Counted from the first letter of the stretch, positions 1-12,138 are shown. The stretch: 64,000 bases of DNA from Lyophyllum atratum (GCA_014905825.1 JACGCN010000035.1:496001-560000), one strand, 5' to 3'. Program-made: numbers and translations. Notes: a model not told the origin generated them from the sequence alone.

Positions 1-958
1 AGGCCGACGATGGCGGGAGTATGGCAAATCCCGAAACTGTACAGGACCATTTCACAACCGGCGATCGCTCATTCCATCTCGTTGACACGGTCTGCTCCTC
101 CTCGACCCTGCTGCCAGGCTGCTGGTGCAGGCCTCCGAAACGTGAATGTATCTTCCTTTGAACGATAGTTTCTGGCGAGCACACACGATATAAGCACCTG
201 GCTCGTTTTTTGGAATCTCTTTCAACCCAGCCAAATGTATTTTCAGAGGTACCTTGCTTCAACAGGGACTCTGAAGGTCTCTAAACTCGAACGCGCATCG
301 GCCGAGGAAGCGTACATCAGGCGGAAAGGCTGACAGACAGCATGGAGGTGTCATTTTGAGGAATGTCATGATGCTATAGGATGCTATCTCCATTGGTCTC
401 ACAGATTCCTGGACCTAACTTTCACAGCTGACTGTATCAGGTGAGTTCACATATTGCTGAGAGAGTGCTTATCTGACGGCCGCCATCGTTCACACAGTGT
501 TTTGAGCAGTCACGAATGCTTCACCCGATCAGCATAGTGCGACCAAGCGCTACGTGGCCCTGCTTCGACCAGTGCCGACCCATGATCATTTCCTTCTTTT
601 AGGCGACCTCGAAAACCACCGCGCCGATAGGAATTACCATGCGTTCTGAGCGCATCTTATCTGTCATCTTCGTCTATCGTTGTCCTTTTGACGGCAATTC
701 TTAACGTCGCACCATGATTGGAAGTACCAGGAGGCAGCCGACCAAGCACTCGATGTGCCCTTGGAACATTCTTTTCGGAAGTTTCTCATTGACAGTCTTG
801 TCACGCACGTAACATCCTGTCGAGGTCGGCCCTAATCCGGCGAACCTCTTTAGACTGACGCATGAGGTGAGAATCGAAGCTCTTATATTGGTCCATAAAA
901 TGAACAGCAGCTCGCTCTCACAGTCTGCCCCTTCACCTTCATCGCACCACTGGTTAAA
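1..958. other. Intergenic, no gene recognised
   Basis: Only short, unconvincing open frames are present. The last 100-200 bases are presumably the promoter and leader of the hydrolase gene that starts at 959. No repeat or RNA gene was seen. Confidence 0.6.
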
Positions 959-2213
959 ATGGCAACGATAAAGGATAGATCGTACGGAAAGCCATCGATC
1001 CTCGAGAAAGCGGGTCTAGCTGCGTCTCTGGTCTTCCACTTGCGTGCGTAGGCCCACCTCTCCGTCTTATCCCCATGCTTACCCTTCCGCCATTATAGCT
1101 TTGGTGCTGGGATGGACTCTCATCACAAAGCCTTTCCACCAGACCAACAAGCACAAGAGCTTGACGAGGGTGCTCGGAGACAAGACGTTCCACCATCTCA
1201 CAAAACGCTTCAATGTCAAGCAACTGCAGTGGGCCTTGGGTGACACTCGCGATGTCTACGAAGGCTGGATGAAGAGCCAAGGTCTTCCCCTCGTTATCGA
1301 TGAGTTGGGCGAGAACTCGCGGATTCTCTGGATCGGGGAACGCCGCACTGACCGCGTGATCCTGTATCTGCATGGTACGTCCCCGCCTAGCAATCTACAG
1401 CGCCACTCCCTGACACACGTCTGATATAGGCGGAGCGTATCTCCTTCCCATGCAGTTTTTTGTTCCGAATTTCTGGAAATACGTTCTTGACGAACTCAAG
1501 TCCAAGAATAAAGAAACCGGATTCGCCATCGTCCAGTATTGTACGTCCCCGCACCCAGTCCCCACCAAACATCCTGACACCCTCGTGCAGCCCTCATACC
1601 CACCGCTCCCTTCCCCACGCAGCTCAAGCAAGTCGTGCTAGCCGTGCAGCACCTCATCTCCCAGGGCGTGCACCCGCAGAACATCCAAATCACAGGCGAC
1701 TCTGCCGGCGCCAACCTCGCACTCCAACTCTTTTCCCACCTCCTCCACCCCGTCCCCTCCGTCCCGCGCCTCACCCTCTCCGCCCCCCTTCGCGGCGCAA
1801 ACCTCATATCCCCCTGGGTCTCGCTCACAAGCAAAACAGGGTCCATGCTCTCGAACGACAACAGCGACGTCATTGGCATCAAGTGCCTCACGTACTGGGG
1901 CCGGGAGGTGCTGGATGGCGTCAAGGAGGAGGAGATCCCGTACCTCGAGGCGAGCAAGGCGCCTGACGGGTGGTTCGACGGCCTGCCGGAGGTGGTGGAT
2001 CGGGTGCTGATTACCGGGGGAGATGCGGAGGCGCTAAGGGATACGATTGTGGTGTTTGCGGATAGGATGTGTAGGGTGCATCCGAGGGCGGAGTTTATAC
2101 TGCAGAAGTGGGGGGTGCATAATGACCCGTATTTTGATTTCTTTACGATGGAGAGGAATAAGGGGGAGGTGACGCCGAGGATTTTGGAGTGGTTCGAAGC
2201 TGGGTTTGAGTGA
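959..2213 (+). CDS. Alpha/beta hydrolase (HSL/esterase-like), probably membrane-anchored
   Basis: Four exons (959-1043, 1099-1374, 1430-1540, 1591-2213) give a 364-residue protein with all junctions in frame. The fold is indicated by an HGGAY oxyanion-hole motif created exactly at the second splice junction, a GDSAGANL nucleophile elbow, a later Asp (LITGGDAEALRD) and a His near the C-terminus (GVHNDPYF), the order expected for a Ser-Asp-His triad. The segment after HGGAY contains a YSLIPTAPFPTQL stretch typical of fungal hydrolases of the hormone-sensitive-lipase type. Residues about 19-40 are hydrophobic and may anchor the enzyme in a membrane. Substrate cannot be told; such enzymes cleave carboxylic esters. 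The start is the first ATG in a good context and the only one that reaches the splice frame. The downstream neighbour is on the opposite strand, so no co-regulation is implied. Confidence 0.85.
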
Positions 2214-2853
2214 GCGCGTGGTTGTGTAAAGTATGTGTATGGATTATAATTCTTCTTGGGTTACCCGCTATCGTGCGTTGCTTTGATCTATTTTCAACCT
2301 CAAGCATGCAGATACAGATGTCGCTAGATGCAGGAAGGGCCTCTGGCGCTAGGCCTACTTTGGATCTAATCGTTTTTTCAAATGTTAGGATTTACGAGTT
2401 GAGCAGCATCAACCCACTACCACGGAGGAAAGTCAGACACGAGCAGCAGCTCCTGCCCTGAAACTCGAGCACATAAATAAGGGTTCGAACGTTGGCCTTG
2501 ACCTAGCGAGCGAAGAGCTCAAGAGACGCATCTCAGTGCTATCATCATCCTCCAAGCTTGCCAGCGCTAACAGTTAGCGTACACGGGACAGGTCAGCCGC
2601 TCCGTTGAGCTTCCATCATATATCTTCTTCACCTTAGGCCTTTTTGTATCAATGTGGCTTGATAGTCGGCGACAGTATATATAGCAATACTCCCGTCAAA
2701 GTCCTAGCACTACATAGCCTTTTTACGTCTGCTCACGAGATGGAGAATGTTATAATTATGAGGCTGCGCAGCGTCGTTTACAGCTATCACGTTCCGGGCC
2801 AATACAAATTTCAAACCATTAATGCATTCTGTCTAAGTTAGGCGCGTCATTTG
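2214..2853. other. Intergenic between convergent genes
   Basis: Probably the 3' regions of the hydrolase and of the minus-strand gene ending at 2854. No coding signal, RNA gene or repeat was recognised. Confidence 0.6.
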
Positions 2854-3877
2854 TCAATCGGAGAGCATTTCTAGTGCCGTAGTCCAATTTAGGTCATGCT
2901 CCGCACATGCAGAAAGTGCATCCCATTCATTGGCATATGAATCATATGTGTCCAAAAACTCATCACCCGTCCACTCCTCCTTCGCACCGTAGACCAATGC
3001 CTCTATAACTAAATCCATATCTGTATAATCCCTGAAAACTTCGAGAGCTTTCTGCTGGTCGCCTTTGAGCCCACTCAAACTGTGTTCGATGGCGGTGAGC
3101 GTTGGGATTTTCTTGGCCTTGAAGATCTTGTATATGAGTGAGAAAATCGCAGCGAAGCCTTTGATCCACAGAGTGACCGCTTCCTGGCCATCGGGAATTT
3201 GATCCCTTGGGATATACTGCGAGAGGTATGTACATCCGATATGACCCTCCTCTGCATCCATGTCACCTGTGTCGAGGATGATGTCAGAGGCAACTCCAGC
3301 GATGGCTGCAGTTGGCGAGAGATATAGGTCAGCGAACATCAAGATCGAAGATACCAGGAGACACATACTCATCAGAATGTACCGCATGCGTGGTGAAAGC
3401 CAGCGCTCTTGACACTTGCAACTGCTGCCTATGTAACAGGATAAGCCATTATGCATTATGATCCGTTGAGTCACTGCCACGGCCCGATATGTTGAGCACA
3501 TGCTTACCTTCATCCTCGATCATACTGGTACTAGTCACCTCCTCCTCATGAAGATTTTCGAGAAGTTGTGCAGGTGGCAGCCGCATCGTGACGGCCTCCT
3601 CAATCCTCGTGGCCACAGGCTCACCCGGGTCATCAGTGGCAATGACAGTCTTCCCTTCTTGTAATACGGCTGTCACTGGAGGAAGCATTAGGTGGTCAAA
3701 ATGATAAAGATACCTCGGTATGTAATCAAGAAAACGCGTACATCCTCGTGTCTCGACATCCTTCAGAAAGGAGATCATCCCTTCGCGATTTCTTCGGACG
3801 GCTGGGCCAGCTCCGAGGTCCTTGCATACCGATCGGAGAGTCTCTGCTTTGACGATGTCCCACGGAAAAGAAGGCAT
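2854..3877 (-). CDS. Hypothetical protein with SAP-like N-terminus
   Basis: Four exons on the minus strand (3742-3877, 3508-3675, 3369-3428, 2854-3305) join in frame to give 271 residues; all introns are GT-AG and 63-79 nt long. I do not recognise the family. The first 45 residues (AETLRSVCKDLGAGPAVRR, then REGMISFLKDVE) have the helix-turn-helix spacing of a SAP-like nucleic-acid-binding motif, which is only a suggestion. The middle is acidic. The last 130 residues are predicted mostly helical, with a hydrophobic patch around FAAIFSLIYKIF that could be buried rather than membrane-spanning. Intron positions are supported by frame only, and the third exon is short (20 codons), so that part could be wrong. 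Confidence 0.5.
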
Positions 3878-5472
3878 CTCGACGGATAGAATGTTTCGCA
3901 GGAGGATGGATGATGGGAACGTTGGGATGAATTTGGAGGAATGTTTGCTTCACACCCCGCCAGCCATCGACTGCTCGACCCTGGCTACCTTGACAAAGGC
4001 CAGCCTCCTCTGTACGGGATGCAAGTCCGTTATGGTTACGAGGTCATTTACACGGTACAGGAGGAGAATATGGTACGTCTCGCAAAATTTGTCTCTTTCC
4101 ACGTTCCAACCAATCTTTAGCCATTACCTAGAGGGTCAGCACCCTCAAACATCAACACTCCACTCACGGGGTTCCTGCCGAACCATTGCCTGCTATTTCC
4201 TTTCCGTCAGCATCCTTCACTTTGCCCTGCCGCCTCGGGGTCCATGAGCTTGTACCAATGCCTGTTTTCGGAGTTAAAACGGTGAGTGCGAACTTTGCAC
4301 TGAACTATGGCCGTACGGTGACGCTAACTGTCCAGACTCAGACATTGTCAATACCGCAAGTGCGTCGCGTCGCGCTATCGCATGGTCCGCTCGACTTGAA
4401 GATACTCCGACATATAACGTCGCTTCATGTCCTGCTCTTTCGACTGCTGTTTGGACACGGAAAACGTGGGTGGTACTTCGATTCTTCTCCGGATTCCTTT
4501 ATCTTAAATGACTTAGTTGCCAGGCTTCCTCTTGCTCCTCCCCGTCTACCATGGGAATGGTAGACGGGACAACATTAATAACTATACTCTCATGCTTATC
4601 CTTCCGCGACATGGTGCCACCTCATCGATCCCTCGTGCATGTCATGGGCCTCCGCTGAACGAACTTCGTATCCAATCAGAGGAGCTGCAAGGACTCCTCG
4701 GAGTCCAGCACCTCATCTTCGATATCAATATCAACCGCCGCAGTGAGTGCAATCCTACACCTCATTGCCATCACTCTTGCTGATCCTTTCAAGGCGACTC
4801 CTCTTCAGACCTTCCACGTCGATACTCGCCACGAGCAGTCCCGGAACCTGCTTGCTCTCGACGACAGGGTCTCGAGGCCACGGGAAAGGTTCTTTCAATA
4901 TGGGCAGGATAAATCGGGGGCAGAAGCTGTTGACGTCCGATGCTCAGGGGGCCTGGTGGCTGGCCCGGGGCCGTAATTCCGCTCATTACTGAGCCTGTAC
5001 GACAGCGGTATCGCTAGCTGCTTCCTGATCAAACGACGTAAGTCATCCAAGCTTCGATGCAAGACCATTCTATACCCCCCTTCCGATATGCTCACCTCGC
5101 CGACTACCTCAAGTTGCCGCTGAGCCTCTAAACCCATTTCCAGACCTCGCGCGTAGAGTTAGACCATTCGATGGAAGAAACTCTTGTTGGCAGCGAGGTG
5201 AAGAAGCACTTAACAAGTCCTACGGCAGGTTAGTCACAAATGCATACGTCGTTTCGAGGTCCTAATGGCGTATGCACCAGCAATAGATTATGAGCGGGAA
5301 CGACGATATCGTAATAACGATAAAACAAGGCAAGAGATGTTAAGGTCGCCAGCGACCACAGCGGAATTGATGTAACTTTTTCATGGAGTGAGCAAGGTTC
5401 GGTCATCCCAATGGGCCGGTATAGGGCGAGGTAAATATGAGGTGCCCGGAGTCCAACAGTGCAGACCAGCCT
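3878..5472. other. Gene-poor stretch, no supported gene
   Basis: Several 60-140 codon frames exist on the plus strand, but none shows a recognisable domain or a consistent exon chain. A coding-like piece near 4005-4070 (reading PLYGMQVRYGYEVIYTVQEE) ends at a GTACGT donor and could be a gene remnant; I could not extend it. Confidence 0.4.
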
Positions 5473-6199
5473 CTATTTCCATAACCTCGTCAACCAAGAC
5501 AAACAGCCTCGGAAGCGACGACTGGGTCGGTTCCCAGTCACGGCTGGGGCGTCCGCTTCACGACCCTCTGCTGGGAGTACGGCCAGTGCTTTCGGTTGCG
5601 TTGGGGACGTGCTGCGAGAAGGCTCCGTACCCGTTTGCAATTTTGAGTCACGATCCCTGCTGTCGTCAGGCTCCTCCATAATTTCTTCGAGTCCAAGGTA
5701 GTGGACAGGGTCCGCGTTTCGGTCGATGACGCGGGGGTAGGTCGAGGAGGGTGCGGCTTGCTGGGGAATCGCTTCTTCCTCACTGTGTCGGTTTCGTGCC
5801 GCGTAGCTCCCCGCTGAACCTCTTGGCGTATCTGGAGGAAGAGTCACACTTAGCTCGACAATGAAAAATCATACAACGACTTCTTGTACCTTCATTGTCG
5901 CTCTCTATGACAGAGGTGCCATCGACAGACCCGGAGTCATGGGTGGAAGAGAAATATTCACTGGCTGTAAATATGTAAGCACCGCTGAAGGTGGGATGAC
6001 AAGCACGAATAATGGACACACCCGCTGCACCTGTAATGATCGAGGAGTCGTTATTTGAATGACTAATGGTGGTCTTGGTGGTATTGCCAGAATGCTCATT
6101 GTGAGAGCGGACATTCTGAACGTTGTTATGGCCAGCAATATCGTTGATGGGGCTGTTTAGGAGGTGGACACCTTTGGCCTCTCGAAAATTGATAGGCAT
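5473..6199 (-). CDS. Motif-family member A: small protein, Asn-rich N-terminal motif
   Basis: Exons 6031-6199, 5890-5964 and 5473-5831 join in frame to 200 residues. The first exon encodes the family module: MPINFREAKG, then a SPINDIAGHNNVQ core, followed by an Asn/Ser/Thr/His-rich stretch. The first intron is phase 1, as in members B-E. Exon 2 is Ser/Asp-rich. Exon 3 is acidic and disordered-looking, then switches to a basic, aromatic tail (RPSRRFRGCLSWLTRLWK), which could form an amphipathic membrane-binding helix. No enzymatic domain is visible. It is one of five related genes between 5.4 and 12.6 kb. Function is unknown; a signalling or membrane-effector role is inference from architecture only. 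Confidence 0.65.
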
Positions 6200-7441
6200 G
6201 GCGGATTGACAGAGGGTCGGAAAGAATCCTTGCAAAGCAGAGACACCTGGCTATCGCGTGTTGCGGGCACTGTCGTGTGACTCTCGCGTAGACCTTGAGG
6301 TAAAGGCAAGGTAGAAGAATGATCGGAGGCGAGCGGTTGTGTCAACATCCTTTTAACTCGTATTAGTAGCTCCACTACGGGGATGATGTGACGCGTACCT
6401 TTACGAAGTGCGGACAGAATTCGGGGCGGGTTCTGGTTTGATTCCGGGTAACTGTCCTGACCTAGGAATTTCGATTTATTGAATTATTTATTGATGTATG
6501 CCTGACGAAATATTCCGCTATATGAAGTGGTAAGCACATCATCGGTCAACTCTTTCAACTGTTTTCGTTGCCCCCCTGGTTCCGGAATCTACTGACGCTA
6601 AGCCGGAGACCTCTGCTGGATCAGTTGATATATCTCATTATTCATACAGATAGGAAAAACTGTGGCGCATCATTGCACAATGAGTGAAGCCTTCAAACTG
6701 TCATCGAAAACGCCGGGCAGAACGGAGCCAAAAAAAAACCCCCAAGCCCCAAGGTGTGATCCACAGCTTGTTCCTGGACCTTTTTTTGCCGTCGCCCTAA
6801 TTTTCTACGCACTTACAACATGGCCGAAACTTGCTGCGACGTGTTTGACTGGCATGGTAGTTAGCGCCATTCGGGACTGGTCTGGCAGTGGGAGCGACAA
6901 CAAGGATCCGTCTAAGCGAGTTCGGTGCATCGGCACCGAGTGCCCCGGCCGCCACGGGCCGACCATAGAAGTACGTGACCACTGACAACCAATGTCCGCC
7001 TTACACCTCGTTGTTCTTCGAGGATATCTCTCACTGATCTCGCCTGCGCATCTCACGACCGATCACGGCATATACATCTATCTGTATTTCAAAGCTGCTC
7101 AATTTCCGGGGACGAGAATTTACCACCGATGAAAGAGAAAAGCCGGGCCAACCTCAGAAAGACTGAACATCATGAATATCACATGTAAGTTCTGTGCTAT
7201 GCTTTGCCTTTCCGAGTCGGTGATGCACCGTAGTAATCAACATCAGCCAGCACTTCTCGCATACAGGTCTCCGCATAGAATTCTGTCCATTTGGACGAGC
7301 TATACGGCAGTCAACAATGAACTCGGATGACGTTTGGAGAAGTGATGACTGATACTGCATATCGATTCCTGACGACCCAAATACTAAAAGCCTTTGCTCT
7401 GGGAACAGATCTGAGTAGGAGACGTCCTTCCTTCTTGTAAC
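6200..7441. other. Intergenic between family members A and B
   Basis: Contains the putative upstream region of A. Open frames here (for example 6662-6985 plus) have no recognisable similarity or splice-supported extension. Confidence 0.5.
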
Positions 7442-7933
7442 CTAGCCCCCGATCCAGACCGCTAGCCCCCAGAACTTCTTCATCACTTCGAAGATAACTG
7501 ATGCAACGATGGCTGACGCGACGATGGTTGATGCGACAATGATGGTGCTCACGACAGCTTAGACCCAACCTCAGCAAAGAACGCGTCCGATACTGGTTTA
7601 TTTACGAGTACCTAGTCGGGTTGCAGACGAACCATAAGTTATCGCTCGCGTCATACACTTGGCAAATTCCGCACCTTGATTAAGGTCACTCTCGGTCTTG
7701 GTGTCCGTTGGACTTCCGGTGGTACTCTTGCCTGTGCATATTTAGGCATACGTTTATCAGGTGAGTTACGAATAGCATCACCCACTTGCGGTGTTAGTCT
7801 GTGCCTCCGAGTTCTTCTCACTGCAGCTCGCACATTGACAGGCATTATCTTGTACGTGGTTATTTCCTTTGATATCGTGCATGGGGCTGTTTCTGAGCTC
7901 GACATCCTGCGCGTTCGTGAACTTGATAGGCAT
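7442..7933 (-). CDS. Motif-family member B: motif plus C-terminal transmembrane helix
   Basis: Exons 7786-7933, 7675-7731 and 7442-7557 give 106 residues with every junction in phase. Exon 1 starts MPIKFTNAQD and carries the SPMHDIKGNNHVQ core; it ends in phase 1 like its paralogues. Exon 2 is a Ser/Thr/Asp linker ending DLNQ. Exon 3 encodes a strongly hydrophobic helix built of about three five-residue repeats of the type (T/A)-I-V-A-S, followed by FEVMKKFWGLAVWIGG and stop. The helix is long enough to cross a membrane. This predicts a small tail-anchored protein with the motif facing the cytosol. The last exon is reached through a 117-nt intron with a weak acceptor (TCTAAG), so it is the least certain part, but a matching intron of 113 nt and a similar C-terminal sequence occur in member E. 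Confidence 0.6.
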
Positions 7934-9181
7934 TGTGGGAATGGCAGCATACAGATGGTATATCATATACATATACCGTATATGACACATGGCAGCCTGC
8001 AGCTTCCCCCACTTAAGGGCCCTGGGAAGTAAGTTACCGTCCCACTTAGGTATCATGTGCTCAGACTGCTCACGACAAACGATAAGACGTTGACCCCGGA
8101 TGTTGGTGCGACGACGCCTGCTACGCTTATGTTTCTCCGCTCAGATGTTTTCCTCGGTCTCAATGGCTTTCATTACCAGTGTCTCGTGTTCGACAGATAC
8201 CGGGGTATGCCTGTGATTCTTGGTGCACCCTGGGCCGCCGCACGCTCGCCTCCTTAGGAGGATGCACACCATCGCTGTCGGTTGGAGTCATCGATACAGA
8301 GATGCAAGCCATCTCATGCGCGCCTGGTATGCTCATCTGCCAAAATAGTATCGTGTACAGAATCTTGTCTCTTGAAGGAACCTTGTGGCATGTATCAATT
8401 GCCCTGCATGTCGTCTGTGGGAGCCTCAGCGAAGTGTGTCTGTCGTCTGACTCTGGACTCCTGACACATGGGACTTGTAAAATTCATGTACGAGTATAGC
8501 CACCTCGTGGTGGCCTCGTGGCAGTCTACTAATGGACACCTTGTTCAGTGGGGCTTGTGCGCGCTGGTATTGGGGCGCTGTGTGATCGCCACTACATGGC
8601 GTCTATTCTTGGCCAAGTTTCTGGGCGTATGATGCATCTCGGATTGGCTCCGTACACTCAGCGACGTGCGGAATACCGTCCTTCGCGCAGCTATTACCTT
8701 CGGCGCCTTTTTCATTACCAAATGATGTTCCGAAATAAAGGATCTTGATAGCTTGACACTTTAATACAGCTAGACAAGCGACAGACATGCCATGCTTCTC
8801 TTAGGCGTGTTAAACTTAGATAAGACGTGTTGTTCTAATGGTGATTGTCATTTTCTTCATATCCTCGCTACGGTGGGGAATGTTAGCGCCAACATCTAGA
8901 CGCCAGGTTGAAGACCGGAGATTGACACCTGTATGAAACGCCTGAAGGAGGCGCCCGTGCTCAGGTTTGTGATGCAATCGGTCTTGCTCCTGGTCCCCAG
9001 TGCAGCTTCAAGGGTAACGGAAGGGGCAGGTGCCAACAAAAATTCACGCGTCTAAACTATTCTGACATTTTGCGAGGCGTTCACACAGAAGCTTCTCAGG
9101 ATTCTGTCAAGATATATACACAGGCTCCGGCTATTTCTATTTCTCCGTTAACTATTCACCATCGGAACCCCACCTCCAGCA
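7934..9181. other. Shared upstream region of divergent members B and C
   Basis: B (minus) and C (plus) are transcribed away from each other. The 50 bases above B are very AT-rich with an imperfect palindrome (GGTATAT/ATATACC) at about 7957-7977. No gene was recognised in between. Confidence 0.5.
9113..9118 (+). promoter_or_regulatory. Possible TATA box of member C
   Basis: A TATATA hexamer lies 64 bases before the ATG at 9182. Spacing fits a core promoter with a short leader; no other support. Confidence 0.3.
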
Positions 9182-9996
9182 ATGCCTATCAACTTCCAAC
9201 GCGCTAGAAATATTCGAATCCACAACAGCAGCTTGCAGGATGTCGTTGGAAATAACAACATCCAAGGCTGTTATGCAAATAACGCGAATTGTGACAATGA
9301 GAGCATCAACACCACCTCAAATTCCAACAATAACTCATCAATAGGCAAGTCCTGCTTCGCACCTCGCATTAAACTTGTGCTTACACTGTCACAGCTCATA
9401 GATACTATCCCAGACTTGAAAAGTTGGTATCCCTCGTGGAGAGTAGCGATAAAGATCCAGGAGTTGCGACTTTTAGGGACAATGGAGAAGTTATCCCCTC
9501 GTTGGACGCACACAGCCATATAGCGGGCGAATGTCCAGCAATGGATCGGAAAGAAAAGGGACGGAAGCCACTTCAGAATACCGCAGCTGACCTCCTCCTC
9601 CTCTCACACCATATGCCGAATTGTGATAGACACATGGAACTCCTCCGTGGGTCAAGAACGACAAGAGAAGCTGGCGAGTATGGCAGTCGAAAGGATTACC
9701 CACGGCGGCCCAGTCCTGTGTCCATACATTCCCAGCAACCTTCAAACACACGCATTAAGCCGAGCGCGTTCCCTTGTCCCTGTCCTGCAAACCGTCGATT
9801 CAAACCTAACAATCCCTTCCTGGGGATGCTCGGTCACAAGTTTGCTCGGGTCATGCCTTTACGCTGGTCAGCCACAGATTCGTCAGAGCCCGGTGTGCTG
9901 TCCGATGAGGCCACGGTGGTACAGCCAGAGATGGAGACGACTCGGAAGAGTAAAATGGGCGGTATATCAGGAAGCAAGTGCTCAGCGTGGAGATGA
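9182..9996 (+). CDS. Motif-family member C
   Basis: Exon 1 (9182-9344) encodes MPINFQRARN and the core SSLQDVVGNNNIQ followed by an Asn/Ser-rich stretch. Its phase-1 donor appears to be GC-AG (ATAG followed by GCAAGT), a known minor donor class. With the acceptor at 9394, exon 2 (9395-9996) stays open for 200 codons, giving 254 residues. The remainder is basic, Ser/Pro-rich and has no recognised domain. An alternative reading frame stays open from about 9600 to 10342, so a further intron and a different C-terminus ending at 10342 are possible. It is convergent with member D, whose stop is at 10345. Confidence 0.5.
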
Positions 9997-10344
9997 AGAT
10001 TTTCGGGTGTTGCCGGCGTCTCAAATCCATGCGGAGCAGTGCGGCTATAGAGACCTCTCACACCAGCCCACTCCTGAAGGGATACTTGGGGATCCTGATT
10101 GGCGTTTCAAGCCTACAGGTACCGAGAGCCCTGATGACTGGACGTCAGCAGTTCAGCTTGGTGAGGTGCGAGGAGCAGTAAGCAATATTCGTCGCGGAAT
10201 TTACGATCAAGCATTCCGATTTATTGAACGGGTATCAAGTCATGTAAATCCACAGCTTCTCGGCGCTTTACACCATCGTGCTTTCGAGGCATGTAAAGGT
10301 AACACTGACTCTGAAATCTGCTTCCTAATCAGCGCCCTCTGACT

Positions 10345-11166
10345 CTATCCCCATAGCTTCATCGAATGAGAGGGATGAGTTGGCCGTCCTGATATAGATT
10401 GGTGCGACGATGATGCCTGAACTACATTGGGATCGTGAGTCATCCTGAATGGATTTTTGTCTGATCGAGCAAGTGTAAGCGATGCGTCTGCCCGTGTCAA
10501 TGGAGGGGCACTGTGGCTATGTGGTGGAATGTTACGTGGAGCATACTGCTGTCGAAGTTGAGCCTGCAGGCCCGGAACCAGGATCCTGCCATCATGCCAC
10601 GAGACGTCCGCTGGACAGTCATCTTCTTCGTCTAAGTCTTCCACTCTTTCATTTCCTAAGTCAGGTCAAAAGAAGTATTCTGGAGAAGTAAGGTGCTTGA
10701 CTTCTCGGCCTCGCAGGGCTGCTGCTGCTTTCTGACTTCGCGCTATTGCTTTTTTAGGCTTGATCTCAGGCCAGCCTTGGCGGTTTCCCAGCGGCTGCAG
10801 GTAAGGATCTAGGCAAGTGAATGGGTCAACGTTCGTTAAACGACCTCGAAGGTTCGATACCTTGGTTTATGCCTTGTATGAAAGAAGCGTGATATGTTGG
10901 ATTGGAATGTGCGCAGATGAAGTGATTACCTGGGACAGTTTTACGCTAAGCATAAGTGTTCTTAGTATGCAAGTCATATTACTTGGCTTACTTGTGCCGC
11001 CAATGTTAATTGATGAATTATTGTTCGCATTCGACGTGATGTTGTTGGTCGTGTTGCCACAGTTCACATTATTAGAGGGGCTGCTTTGTATGTTGTTATT
11101 CCCAGCGATATCATGCATGGGGCTGGCTTCAAGTCCAACACTGTGTGCCCCCTGGAAGTTGGGCAT
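10345..11166 (-). CDS. Motif-family member D
   Basis: Exons 10992-11166, 10861-10929, 10737-10808 and 10345-10655 join in frame to 208 residues. Exon 1 reads MPNFQGAHSV and the core SPMHDIAGNNNIQ, followed by an Asn/Thr/Ser-rich tract, ending in phase 1. Exon 2 ends GINQ, matching the (N/D)Q ending of exon 2 in B and E. The third intron has a weak GTCAGA donor but a good CTGAC branch sequence just before its TTAG acceptor. If it is not spliced, the protein stops at 10666 after 128 residues. The C-terminal part starts acidic (VEDLDEEDDC) and becomes His/Ser/Pro-rich. No enzymatic domain or membrane helix is seen. Length and general composition resemble member A. Confidence 0.55.
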
Positions 11167-12138
11167 TGTGAATGAGGGTTTGCGAAGGTGGGGAACTCGA
11201 AGTCCGATAAGTCTAATAAAACCACGAAGCACGCGCCTGTTAGTCGCATGTCTTCACCTTTACGTTGAGGGATGGCCATGTGCCCACTTGGCATATCATA
11301 ACATAAGAGAAACGTGGGCTTTAGACTCTCTCCTCATCCAGGTATTGGCGCGCTTTTCCAGAGGTATCGAGGTTCGGTCACGGTTGCGTCCGGTTCATTC
11401 GAACCAAAACTAGAATAGTTTCAGATGGCAAAACAAGAGCCAGAACCAAATCCACGACTTCGGTTCATTCGAACCATATAGAACGGTGAAAAGTGTGCAG
11501 GTACGTGTTCACAGGAGGAACCCGCTTTTTTTAAGGTGTGCTAACACGAGGTAGTGAATAACACCTGCTATGATGGGGGGCGAACTGTAGATATTGATGG
11601 GAGACGGTGAGACCAGGGGGTAGAGACCCCAACAAGCGCGGTGACATATATCGTTCTTGACGCAGAGAACGCAACACACCTTAGATGCACCCTAGACTTG
11701 GCTCTATCTCGCCGGTGGGAATCGCAAGGCCGGAGCACGTATGTCATATCATTCGGTCTGCCATCTAGAGCACAAGCTTGCTGGGTCTGCGCTAGAATAA
11801 ACGAAACTGGGGCAGGTAACATGATAACCGCCAGGCAAGTCATCCACGGGCTCCTGTTGGTACAGTGACACTGTTCCATGGCCACAGCGCTGATCTGGAT
11901 GCAAGTCACAGTGAAAAAAATCTCTGAAGGTTTTGAATCTCCACGCTTGTCAGCGCCAGTTGTCGCGTAGACATGATGTGGTGAGCGAGAATCGATAACA
12001 TCACCCACTTCAAAAAGTCAATCCGGCGATTCGGAGAGGGTAGGAAACACGGCGACTCAGACGCAAAAAAACTACAAGTTGTGCCAAACCCGATCAAAAT
12101 AAACCATATACATTCAAATTGCCCGGGAAGCCTTATCA
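11167..12138. other. Intergenic upstream of member D
   Basis: Holds two copies of a short palindrome (11392-11405 and 11462-11475). Frames of 75-146 codons on both strands show no recognisable product. Confidence 0.5.
11392..11475. repeat. Duplicated short palindrome, GGTTC-N4-GAACC
   Basis: The 14-base sequence GGTTCATTCGAACC occurs at 11392-11405 and again, identical, at 11462-11475, 70 bases apart. Both copies are preceded by C and lie 226 and 296 bases above the start of member D. Paired identical palindromes upstream of a gene can be dimeric-regulator sites; that role is a guess. Confidence 0.5.

Noticed and set aside
2854..3877. Possible trichodiene-synthase-like terpene cyclase
   Set aside because: Length and helix content first suggested it, but no aspartate-rich DDxxD or NSE motif is present.
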